From positions 5,459 to 20,719 of the forward strand of contig PCTP01000106.1 of the NCBI GenBank assembly GCA_002770795.1: 15,261 nt of DNA. The letters run 5' to 3'. The notes under the pieces were generated by a model, which had not been told where the DNA came from, did not search any database, and saw only the letters and a program-made list of their open reading frames with translations. The stretch is from Gammaproteobacteria bacterium CG22_combo_CG10-13_8_21_14_all_40_8 (GTDB taxonomy: Bacteria > Pseudomonadota > Gammaproteobacteria > Enterobacterales > GCA-002770795). Position 1 is the first letter of the stretch, and each line of letters opens with the position of its first letter. Positions 1 to 8,700 of this stretch are shown here, piece after piece. A program made the translations under genes and the position numbers.

Positions 1-2268
1 TCGACCTTGTTGGCTATCAAAATGCATGAGAAAGGCATTGCAATTAGAATGACAAGAGCAACCTTACAAGTCTCACTCGTCTCAATTTCAATCGCCAGTC
101 TATTAGGGTTTACTCTGACTTTGATTCCTTCGATGCAAACGTGGAATTATAGTGGTCATATTGGAAATAGTGCAGAGTTAAATGTTCGCTCAGAACACTT
201 GAATAAAATCATTGCATCAGAAAAACCTAAAATATATGGGACTCGATTCAAATTACCCCCATTACCTTTGCCTCAAGATATTGATCAATTTAATGAAGGA
301 GTGAAATGGCTTTTAAAATATAGTCGAACAAAAGAACCCAGCCTATTAGAGTTGGCCATCAGCAATATGTCTCAATTAGGGTTTCAAGTTGAATTGATTG
401 AAAAGCAATATTTATTTATATCAGAATCTGTGGTAAAAAAATCTCCTGGATTCTACGTATTCAACTTGAATGCAGAAAATGAACTTCTCATAGAAGTACC
501 AGCACCACTTCAAGAAATTGGCCTTATTGATGGGGCAGTTTCCTTATTCTCGAACTTAAAAGCGCGGAGTTTCTCTATTGCCGGTTCAGAGCCAAAAAAT
601 GCACCTTCTCAGACCTATTTTGATAACTTTCACCGCATTGTAGGTCGTCATAATGTTTTACAGATTGAAGCTTACACAGCGGAGATCAATCGTTCGTTAG
701 TGTTATTGAATGGCAGTAACACATTAGATAAAAAGGAAAATAATGTTGGTGAATTATGGGTGAAAAATCGTTTGCCAGCGCACTTGGATTTAAAAAAACT
801 ACAGAACATTCTGGGAGAATACGAAATACATTGGGGTCAGACAAATTTCTCCAATACTCAAAGAGATGAAAGCTCTAGTGGATTCGCAGAATTGATCGTC
901 AATAAAAAAGGATTAAGACGTCTATTAATTAGTGATTTACTCGAAGGAAAGAAAACTTCAATAAAAAGCGTTGACCAACGCATAGAAGGATATTTACAAG
1001 AGTGGTTGCTCGGCGGAAAAGGAGAGATAGCCAACAGTGGAACCAATGTCTATGTGACCCCCCGACCAGAACAGTTATTGTTTTTTGATGAAGAAATTAT
1101 CACACCTTTGATTCAGTTGGTACAAAAAAACCATCAAAAAGGAGTGTGGGAAAATGAATTGTTAGAGGATTTTCAGTCTATTAATAATTCAGCGCAAGTA
1201 TTTGGGTATGAACTATTAAGATACCATCATATAGGAACCGATCAAGACTATATTATTTTATATGAATCCGAAAAGAAACAAAGGCGTTTCTGGGGAACTT
1301 ATGTATTTCGTATGGGAGATGATCAGCCATTTGTTATCCAGTCTCCACGGCCGTTATTTGAGGTGAATAGTTTTGAAGTGGCTGTTTCATTGTTTGAAAG
1401 ATTACAAGCAAAGGCATTGTTGATTGGTGGCACTCACCCATTAACCAATCAAGACTATAGTTCGGACTTAGTGAGAACCAGTAACCAGAAAAGTGTTTTC
1501 ACCTTGGTAAATCAGGTGATTATGAGAGAAAGCAAGAACAATGATCTATTAGCGATTCAATGTAGAGCCTTAGGGCAAGAATTAGGGGAATCCTTACCCG
1601 ATGCCGATATGTTGCTGAGCTTTGATGATGGTGCAATGGATTCAAAGTCCTATAGCTCATTACAGAAAATGCTATTAGATTCTTTGAAATCTGAACATTG
1701 GAACATTGGTTTTGTGGATGGATCTCTAGAATCCAGTGGTTACCAAGTCGGAGGAACTCCTCAAGGGCGTTATGTGAGCGCTTCAACAAATAAAGCTTTT
1801 GCGTTACTCTGGGTCAGTCCCCTTGTGCGCTCGAGTTATCGCCAACAACAAGATGATGATACTTCTAGCCTTCAATTTCTAGCCTTAGGAATAGAAACGC
1901 TGCAAAGTGATTTAATCGAAGTGATAAAAACGCAAGCAAAAGAAAGGATAGCGGATGATGAGCGGGGGTTAAAAGAATTTTTAACAAAATATATAGAGAC
2001 ACAGGATGTTGTGATATTAAAATGGTTGAAAACTCAAGATCCTAAATTAAATAGAGTTATTGATAAACATACAAAACAGGCCTTTGTCCTTGTGCATAAT
2101 GCAAAAGGTCGGCTGGTTATGTTGGGAAATCTAAATCCTTTAGAGACTAATTCACAGATAATTATTCCAATTGAAAGAACAGAAGAGGGGGTAACGCTTG
2201 ATCCTAAAAACCACTTGTTGAATGAATATATTGAAACGAGAACCTCACTTCTATTTTTCAATTCATAA
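1..2268 (+). CDS. C-terminal part of a PgsC/CapC-like membrane protein fused to a large soluble domain (5' end outside window)
   Basis: The reading frame is open from the first base. The TTG at 7 and the in-frame ATGs at 22 and 49 have no ribosome binding site, so the true start probably lies upstream. Residues here count from the TTG codon at 7. Residues 20-40 form one hydrophobic helix, preceded by the basic stretch KMHEKGIAIRMTRA. That layout resembles the last helix of PgsC/CapC membrane proteins of poly-gamma-glutamate synthases (inference from a short segment). The remaining ~710 residues should be extracytoplasmic. They contain two diverged copies of one domain (about 149-312 and 429-615), related to the hydrolase encoded at 4806-5744 but lacking its metal-binding histidines. 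Copy 1 carries VPAPLQE and copy 2 carries SPRPLFE where the hydrolase has APHGYMD. Residues 616-753 are helical with no recognised motif. The next gene starts 21 bases downstream. Likely role: inner-membrane partner of the ligase plus a polymer-binding or scaffolding periplasmic part. The reading frame is certain; the PgsC assignment is moderate to weak. Confidence 0.7.
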   Translation, partial: STLLAIKMHEKGIAIRMTRATLQVSLVSISIASLLGFTLTLIPSMQTWNYSGHIGNSAELNVRSEHLNKIIASEKPKIYGTRFKLPPLPLPQDIDQFNEGVKWLLKYSRTKEPSLLELAISNMSQLGFQVELIEKQYLFISESVVKKSPGFYVFNLNAENELLIEVPAPLQEIGLIDGAVSLFSNLKARSFSIAGSEPKNAPSQTYFDNFHRIVGRHNVLQIEAYTAEINRSLVLLNGSNTLDKKENNVGELWVKNRLPAHLDLKKLQNILGEYEIHWGQTNFSNTQRDESSSGFAELIVNKKGLRRLLISDLLEGKKTSIKSVDQRIEGYLQEWLLGGKGEIANSGTNVYVTPRPEQLLFFDEEIITPLIQLVQKNHQKGVWENELLEDFQSINNSAQVFGYELLRYHHIGTDQDYIILYESEKKQRRFWGTYVFRMGDDQPFVIQSPRPLFEVNSFEVAVSLFERLQAKALLIGGTHPLTNQDYSSDLVRTSNQKSVFTLVNQVIMRESKNNDLLAIQCRALGQELGESLPDADMLLSFDDGAMDSKSYSSLQKMLLDSLKSEHWNIGFVDGSLESSGYQVGGTPQGRYVSASTNKAFALLWVSPLVRSSYRQQQDDDTSSLQFLALGIETLQSDLIEVIKTQAKERIADDERGLKEFLTKYIETQDVVILKWLKTQDPKLNRVIDKHTKQAFVLVHNAKGRLVMLGNLNPLETNSQIIIPIERTEEGVTLDPKNHLLNEYIETRTSLLFFNS
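451..942 (+). repeat. Degenerate hydrolase-like domain, copy 1 (protein-level repeat)
   Basis: Residues 149-312 of the first gene begin with a GFYVF strand. They continue with the block VPAPLQE...AVSLFSNLKARSFSIAG and end with GFAELIVNKKGLRRLL. The same order of blocks appears in copy 2 and in the secreted hydrolase downstream. At the three positions where that hydrolase has His, this copy has Ala166 (His137), no clear counterpart (His182) and Glu221 (His208). Aspartate 141 is replaced by Glu170. Alignment was by eye, so the boundaries are approximate. Confidence 0.5.
1291..1851 (+). repeat. Degenerate hydrolase-like domain, copy 2 (protein-level repeat)
   Basis: Residues 429-615 of the first gene start WGTYVF and continue with SPRPLFEVNSFEVAVSLFERL and AKALLIGGTHP. 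Then come SSDLVR and LLAIQCRALG, and the copy closes with ALLWVSPLVRSSYR. Against the downstream hydrolase, the three candidate metal-binding histidines are all arginine here (Arg448, Arg490, Arg520), while acidic residues at Glu452 and Asp487 remain. The copy should therefore not be a zinc hydrolase. Consistent replacement by Arg would suit binding of an anionic polymer (inference). Confidence 0.5.
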
Positions 2269-2289
2269 CGGAAAGAAATTGCAACTATT

Positions 2290-4809
2290 ATGAAATTATT
2301 TTGGCGACTTATATGGACTGTTTTACTCATCGTATTCATATGGATTGCTTGGCTCAAATTTGAGCCAAATTTAATGAGAATAAATTTGAATGAAGTTCAA
2401 AATAAATTTGTACATCCAAAAAACCAAGTGGTAGGTATCGCTTACCCATTAACCTCAGAGAAATGGACTCAATTTCCAGTGGGCGACGCGGGAAATGTTA
2501 TAAGAATTGTGAGTAATGGGGAACTGCCATTAACCCAACAACCGAGTACAACGGATAAATGGGAGTATCATTTAGAATATCAGCTTATTGATAAAAATGA
2601 TCAAATTATCGCCAATGGTGAAATAGTGCAAAACACTTCTTTGCGATTATATTATGATGCCGAGATACAGCAACAATATTTAGCAACAACCTTCTATCCT
2701 GCCTCGACAACAGCTGCTGATGCAAGGCTTCATTTAATCAATCTGCGAGGCTATGATTCGGTACAAAAAATCAATTTAAGAGTGAAAGCAATTGTATCAC
2801 CCTTGATAGGCGTCAGTGTCAGGCTATATCATAGAACCTTATCCAGTTTATTAGATGCTCAAAACCAATGGCGCAGAATGTCTAGTGAGCGACGCAAAAC
2901 GGTCTCCAAAGCCAGTGTGTATGATGAAGCATTATTACGAGAGAATGAAAAATTCAATTTAGTGAACAACCTATGGGAGCCAATTGGTCCATTGGGTATA
3001 TTAGATAAGGATTACCAAACCAAAAAAATCTATATTGCTAGAGATGTAGAAAATGATACGGTGCTTAATTTACCTGAAATACCACCGACAGGATTGATTA
3101 TTTATCCCGATCATTTTGGAATGATTAAAATTCCAGCTTTTTCAGAAAGCATCAAGGTAAATTGGCAGCTTTTGGCGTCAGAAGAACTCTCTGAAGATAA
3201 GCAATTATCCAATAAAGGAACGGATAATCATGCAAATATTTTATTGCAATGGTGGGGACATCCTGCAACAAAAAGTCATCAGTGGAACCCAAGTTTCGAT
3301 TTAAAAGAGGCTGTTATACATGTTGAATCTGGGATTTTACAAATCAATTCCAATAGACCCATTGTGGTGAGAATTTGGATGCAAGATCAGACTAAAGAGA
3401 CTCTAGAGAAAATTGAAATAACACCAGAAACAAGCTATTTAAAACTGTATAAAACGAATAAGAATGTCATTTCATATCAAATTAATCATGTGAACAATGA
3501 GAACACCTCCTTTAGATTAGATCTCAGGCAATTTTCTGAAACAGCAAGGGCGGAAGTCTCTTATCATCTCTATGACCAAAGTGAGCATTTAGTTAAATCT
3601 GAAAGTTTGTCTCTGAATGAAACGCCTTCGTTTTATGAACACCTTATTGAGGACCCTTCAAGGCTGTTGAATGACGCTAAGAGTTATTATTTTAATATAC
3701 CGCAAGAAATTACAAAAATTGTGATTGAGTCCAATGAGGATGTCTGGTTAACAGCATACTCAAGGCCAAGTGGATTAGCTCAATATATAGAATACCCATA
3801 TCAACAGTTAAATGCGACACAACAAAAAAATACATTACCAGCATGGTTTTTAATGAGGCCAGGCGAATGGAAAAAACTGATTGCGGATGGCCGTTCAACC
3901 TTGATAAGTGTTCAACCTAGAGCACCTGAAATAGATCCCATGGTGATAGCAGGGCAATACAAATGGCAACAATTTTTACCAGATGGTGATTGGCGGGGGC
4001 GAGAGTTACTCTCTGCTTTCGATGAAGATATGCCCTCTAGTGAGATTGGTAAAATAAATCAATATCAAAAAATTAAACCTGATTTAACATTGCCTATAAG
4101 TATTGAAGGGTTTGCGGGTGAACCTTCTGCGAAACCTCATTTTATTTTTTTACAAGACAATCCACAAGAACTAAATATCAAGGTATGGATTGATAATATC
4201 TTGATTTTAGATGAAATTCAATATTCCAAAGATGGTGAATTAATTTTACCTGAAATCAGCACGGGAGAACATGAGCTGCGAGTGAGTACCAGTAAAGAGT
4301 CATCAGTCCTAATGGATCATATTAAAATAGCGGGCGATAATTTAGAGAGTTATACCAAAAAAATAGCGATGAAGTTAGAGGCAAACACTTTAACATTTAG
4401 TGTGAAAAAAGAGAAAGATGAAGAAATATTAGCGCTCAGAATTTATGCACACAAAATCAGCACTTCGAATAATAAAGTAAAAGGGAATCAAGAACAGAAA
4501 ATACATTTAAGCATTAAACAACAAAAAAACAAAGAGATTGGACCTTTTGATTCTTGGACAATTATGGACAGAGATTACTTGTTAAAGGAATCTGAAGGGG
4601 ATTCCCCAAGGATCTTGAATTCTACCGAGCCAGAACTAGGGGCTGCCAGGTTATTAATTATTAATCTGGGAAAAGATTTACCCAATGGACAGTTATATCA
4701 AATCAATATTAAGAAAATTCAAGGCAACACCGGATACATCGTTTTCAGTCGTACCCAACCAGGGTTATATGAAAATCATTTAATGAAGAATCTAGGAGAT
4801 GCCTTATGA
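2290..4809 (+). CDS. Membrane-anchored, beta-rich periplasmic protein of unknown family (839 aa)
   Basis: The start at 2290 puts a short basic N-terminus directly before a hydrophobic helix (residues 4-22). There is no signal-peptidase site, so a signal anchor with the remaining ~815 residues in the periplasm is the best reading. The ribosome binding site is weak (GGAAAG at 2270-2275, 14 bases upstream). The rest is mostly predicted beta strand, with a charged helical patch near residues 190-225 (NQWRRMSSERRK). A module at about 600-667 starts with SIEGF and ends with GEHELRV. It resembles modules in the 1733-residue protein encoded downstream, which carry a GPxxL-type strand and a later G-x-H strand. 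I recognise no enzymatic motif. The stop overlaps the start of the next gene (ATGA), indicating translational coupling. A role as periplasmic adaptor between the inner-membrane synthase and the outer-membrane protein is inferred from location and domain style only. Confidence 0.85.
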   Translation: MKLFWRLIWTVLLIVFIWIAWLKFEPNLMRINLNEVQNKFVHPKNQVVGIAYPLTSEKWTQFPVGDAGNVIRIVSNGELPLTQQPSTTDKWEYHLEYQLIDKNDQIIANGEIVQNTSLRLYYDAEIQQQYLATTFYPASTTAADARLHLINLRGYDSVQKINLRVKAIVSPLIGVSVRLYHRTLSSLLDAQNQWRRMSSERRKTVSKASVYDEALLRENEKFNLVNNLWEPIGPLGILDKDYQTKKIYIARDVENDTVLNLPEIPPTGLIIYPDHFGMIKIPAFSESIKVNWQLLASEELSEDKQLSNKGTDNHANILLQWWGHPATKSHQWNPSFDLKEAVIHVESGILQINSNRPIVVRIWMQDQTKETLEKIEITPETSYLKLYKTNKNVISYQINHVNNENTSFRLDLRQFSETARAEVSYHLYDQSEHLVKSESLSLNETPSFYEHLIEDPSRLLNDAKSYYFNIPQEITKIVIESNEDVWLTAYSRPSGLAQYIEYPYQQLNATQQKNTLPAWFLMRPGEWKKLIADGRSTLISVQPRAPEIDPMVIAGQYKWQQFLPDGDWRGRELLSAFDEDMPSSEIGKINQYQKIKPDLTLPISIEGFAGEPSAKPHFIFLQDNPQELNIKVWIDNILILDEIQYSKDGELILPEISTGEHELRVSTSKESSVLMDHIKIAGDNLESYTKKIAMKLEANTLTFSVKKEKDEEILALRIYAHKISTSNNKVKGNQEQKIHLSIKQQKNKEIGPFDSWTIMDRDYLLKESEGDSPRILNSTEPELGAARLLIINLGKDLPNGQLYQINIKKIQGNTGYIVFSRTQPGLYENHLMKNLGDAL
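4793..4798 (+). promoter_or_regulatory. Ribosome binding site of the secreted hydrolase gene
   Basis: TAGGAG sits inside the end of the preceding gene, seven bases before the ATG at 4806. It supports that start over the in-frame methionines 12 and 13, which have no such site. Together with the 4-base ATGA overlap, it indicates coupled translation. Confidence 0.75.
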
Positions 4810-5744
4810 AGTTCGAGTCGTTATTCTTAGGTTTCTACATGATGCTATCAAGAATATTCTTTTTTGTATTCAAAATGGTCTTGGTTGTTGTTTGTAGTTT
4901 GTTATTCAGTGCGCAAGTGCAAAGTGCTGAAAACCACCTAAGTGATCTATGGGAATTGTTAAAGGCAAAAGAATATAAAGAACCTTCCAATGATGAGATG
5001 AAATGGGCAACACAACTTTTCCATCAAGCCATGGATAAAAATTCACAGAGTATAAATAATAAAGCAGCCATCGCTTCTGATTTATTCATCGAAGAGCTTG
5101 TGGATGGTACTCTTTCCAAATTGCTGATTATTAGGGAAACTGCGCAAAAATTAAATGGAAGGGGTTTATTTGTGATGCGACCTGATGGTAATGGTATCCT
5201 GTTACAGGCTCCGCACGGCTATATGGATGTTTATACAGGAAAACTGGTCAGCCAAATGATGCAGGAGCAAAATTACAGCGCTCTTTCCGTGAATTCTGTT
5301 CCTAGGCGTTATAAAAAAAACAAAAAATGGGTTAACGCAGACATGGCACATTTAACATCAACTTATTTTTACCTTTGGAGCCAAATTTTTGCTGAAAAAT
5401 TCCCCTCTGGTCAGATTATTCAGTTGCATGGATTTAACAATAAAAATCGATCAACCACCAAAAATGTGGATATGATTCTTAGTAATGGCACTCAGTTTGT
5501 GGATGTTCCTTTGTTAAAGCAGGCACAGTGTCTGAAGAATTGGTTAGGTGAAAGCAGAGTACTTGTTTATCCCCGCGAAATAAAAATATTGGGAGCAACC
5601 TCCAATAGTATCGGTTCCTTGTTAAGAGATAAGAAGTTTACTGATTTCAAACATTATGAGATGAGTTTGGATTTAAGGAAAAGGCTTGTCAATGAATCGG
5701 AATCCAGAAAAATTTTGACAAATTGTATCACAATGTCTGCGTAA
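4806..5744 (+). CDS. Secreted zinc-hydrolase-like protein, poly-gamma-glutamate hydrolase / N-formylglutamate amidohydrolase type (312 aa)
   Basis: The N-terminus is a rather long signal peptide: a hydrophobic core at about 14-36 and likely cleavage near VQSA (residue 41), giving a periplasmic or exported product. The domain covers about 118-305. Candidate metal ligands or catalytic residues are His137 and Asp141 in APHGYMD, Asp179 and His182 in NADMAH, and His208 in IIQLHGF. Glu285 lies in HYEMSLDLRKRL, a position where related hydrolases carry an acidic residue. This order matches the zinc-dependent amidohydrolase group that includes phage PghP and N-formylglutamate amidohydrolases, although the match comes from remembered patterns, not an alignment. 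In a polyglutamate locus the natural job is trimming, releasing or degrading the polymer in the periplasm, like the hydrolases or transferases in other capsule operons. The preceding gene contains two diverged copies of the same domain. Cys242 and Cys307 could form a disulfide. The next gene starts 54 bases downstream. Confidence 0.8.
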   Translation: MKFESLFLGFYMMLSRIFFFVFKMVLVVVCSLLFSAQVQSAENHLSDLWELLKAKEYKEPSNDEMKWATQLFHQAMDKNSQSINNKAAIASDLFIEELVDGTLSKLLIIRETAQKLNGRGLFVMRPDGNGILLQAPHGYMDVYTGKLVSQMMQEQNYSALSVNSVPRRYKKNKKWVNADMAHLTSTYFYLWSQIFAEKFPSGQIIQLHGFNNKNRSTTKNVDMILSNGTQFVDVPLLKQAQCLKNWLGESRVLVYPREIKILGATSNSIGSLLRDKKFTDFKHYEMSLDLRKRLVNESESRKILTNCITMSA

Positions 5745-5798
5745 GTCATTATGTTGAGAATTATTGGTTTGAATGGTGTTTTTAAGGGTTAATGAAGA

Positions 5799-8700
5799 AT
5801 GCATTTACGCGTCATGAAACAAAAAAAAACTAAAGTAACTCTTTGGCTTCTTTTGAATGCCTGTGTTGGATTTTTTTTATCAAACACCTTGTTATTGGCA
5901 GCACAGGATATTGATGACATACAGAGCAGTCTTCAATATGGGGAGTTAAGACAAATTAGATGGTATAACATTGAAGGTGGTGATGAATGGGTTTCAGGAA
6001 AGAAACCTTATCGACAAGGTTCCTCTCATGTGTTGAAAATTGAACAAGGCGAAACGGTGATTTTCATGGTTCCCAAAGAAGTCAAATTACGGTTGGTATC
6101 AGATAATTTAGACCGCCTTCTTTTGGGAGTGAAGATGGAGATCTCTCATGACGGATTATTATTTTTAGAGGGCATTGGTGAAGTCTATCATGAGAATTTG
6201 AGTAGTAATGAGAGCGATAATAACAGCATCGTTGATTTTGATGATCTTCCTGCTGCTCGTTCATTAATCTTTGATATATTTGATCCAGAACCCGCCGTTA
6301 TTCGCTTAACAGGGTTGAGCAAAGAACCCGTAGAATTTTCCACCTATTATTCACAACACAGCCCACCCAGTATTTTGGCTCGCTATCCTGAATCGGTGGC
6401 ATTTGAAAATCTCAGCGTCACTCAAAGATCAAAAAAGAGTAACGGCTTTGCTTCGAGTGATATACATGCTGCTGATCTTTCTTTTCAAAAAAATCAGCAA
6501 GTCAGTAGCTATCCAGAGTTGAAAACAAGGTCATTTCATTGGTTATCTGCACAGTCAGAAGCAAGTTTCAGTATAGAAGGGCCTGTTAACTTGGAGCTTC
6601 AGGTGCGACGCCCATATGCACCTGCTACCCCATTAATTGGTGATACCGTTTTAGACGTACAGATAGATAAGGAAACACCCCTAATATATTATAGAGATTA
6701 TTCACCAGAAATTTCGCAGAAGATATTGGTAGAAGGTACTGATATGGATTTATCAACGCTGGGTAAAATTCATTTTTCGGTGGGTGAAGGCAGTCATCAA
6801 GTGAATTTGACAAGCCATAATAATATTTATTTTAGGTTACAAAAACAACTAACTCATGATTATCTGTTTTTTGGGTTGAATAAACCCATCTGGTCAATGG
6901 ATGAAAAATTAATGAAGGCTCCCGAAATGTCTCAAGGCGTTAAGGATGAGCAATTGTGGAAAAATACGGCACTAAAACATTTCAAAAAGCTAGATACTAT
7001 AAGTTCTGATAAGATGAATATACTTGATCAATTATCAAGGAATAATCAGATCATGAATAGTGGTTTTATTGCGGTCAAGAAACTTGAGAATTTAATTAAC
7101 CAAAATCCAATGCAGATTGAGGTGTCAAAAAAATTAGAAAAAATGAAAAAAAGGCGAGGCTACTATAGAGATTTGTTGCCTGAACATGGTTCGTTTGAAA
7201 TAAGCGCCAAGTATCAACGTTATGCAACGCAGAAAATATTAATACAACAACATGAGAGCGAAGTGTTCGCCTCAAATACTCAAGTGAATAGGATGATAGA
7301 TGCTATTCCAGAAGCCAGTTTTCAAAGGATAACTCAGGAAAAGATCCTAAGTTACAAACTACCAAAGACGAACAGAACAGATTCAATACAGCTTCTTGTT
7401 CAACTGGATGATCAAGAATCAGTGGATTTTGAGGTGAGATTTGACACTGGAAAAAGCTATTTGTTGAACGCAACGCCCTTAGTTGTCCCTTTAGGAAACG
7501 TTCAGCCTGTAAATATGTTATGGGAAAAGTCTAAATGTTGTCAAGTTTCGCCTTATCAACAGAATCATCTTCAAATTGGTCGTGTAGGGCAAGTCTCAAT
7601 ACCTGTTGATGATAAAAGTCATTCTTTTCAAATAGTCAGAACGTCTGACAATGGATCTGTCCTATGGGTTGCAAGCCAAATTTATACTTCGTCTAGTTAT
7701 GCCTTCGATGAAGAACAATACATCAGTTTGGTAAAGACTACTCAAGCCAATGCTTCAACATTTTGGAATTTTTTGAAATCTCAACAACACCAGAAAATGA
7801 GTGGTCAGATAACCCCCTTACTGACAATGGATCGTTTATCTAATCATTGGTTACCTTGGGTTGATCACTATCTAACTGCTCATGAACGTTTTACACGAGA
7901 TTTAGATCGGAGAAAATTGATTGTTGACACAGAATATGAACCCAAAAAAATAAATGAATTGTTCGAAAGAGCACAATACCTTTCAGACAAAAATCAGCCA
8001 ATAGAGGCGCTTAAAATTTGGACTGATCTGATACAGCATACTCAGACTACGGCGCAAAGAAGGGCTTTGCTGGAAATGATTCAACTAATGCCAAAATTAA
8101 TGCAAAACGCTATTTTAGAAAAATTACTCAGATTCATGTCACTACACACAGATAGTGAAATTAGAGATACCGCAGTCAGTGAACTGCTCAAGATGTATAA
8201 GGTTAATGAACAAAATAATAAGATTTCCGACCTTCTATTGGCCCAGTTTGTGGAGTTCGGAGAAACTGTCAGGACTGTGGAATTGATCAAAGTGATGGTT
8301 TCTCAAGGGGATATGGATCCAGCTTTACAGCTGACTCAGTTGATCAAACCAGAATCTTGGCCGGGAACAGCTGTGTTGATGGCTTCAGCAAAAAAGCATT
8401 GGTGGCTAACCTATCAACAACAACAGAACCAATTAGATTCAGAACAACAATCTCTTGCAAAAGGATATTATCAACTTCTCCAAGGCGACTACGAAAGTTC
8501 ATTACAATCTTTTTTTAGAGCAGCGGATAAGGGGGCTAAATGGGTAGATTTCAATCAAAAACTGCTACAGTTACAGAGCCTTTTGAATGATGCGAATGAA
8601 GTTGTTACTGATGGTGTTCAGCAATGGTTAAATTTAAGACATGAAAATCCATCGCTTAAAACATGGCAACGCAACGACGAACTGGTTGTTCAGCATGCAG

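Noticed and set aside
7..24. TTG at 7 or ATG at 22 as the true start of the first gene
   Set aside because: Neither has a ribosome site, the frame stays open to the window edge, and starting there would cut into what looks like the last loop and helix of a membrane protein.
858..2357. Minus-strand open frames of 60-107 codons opposite the first two genes (and similar ones at 3710-3898, 6082-6813, 8081-8290, 14470-14682)
   Set aside because: All lie wholly or mainly opposite long, convincing plus-strand genes and show no recognisable protein features. They are best explained as chance frames.
5745..5798. Internal promoter before the exporter gene
   Set aside because: The 54-base gap contains TTGAGA but no -10 box at a suitable distance, so I cannot support a promoter.
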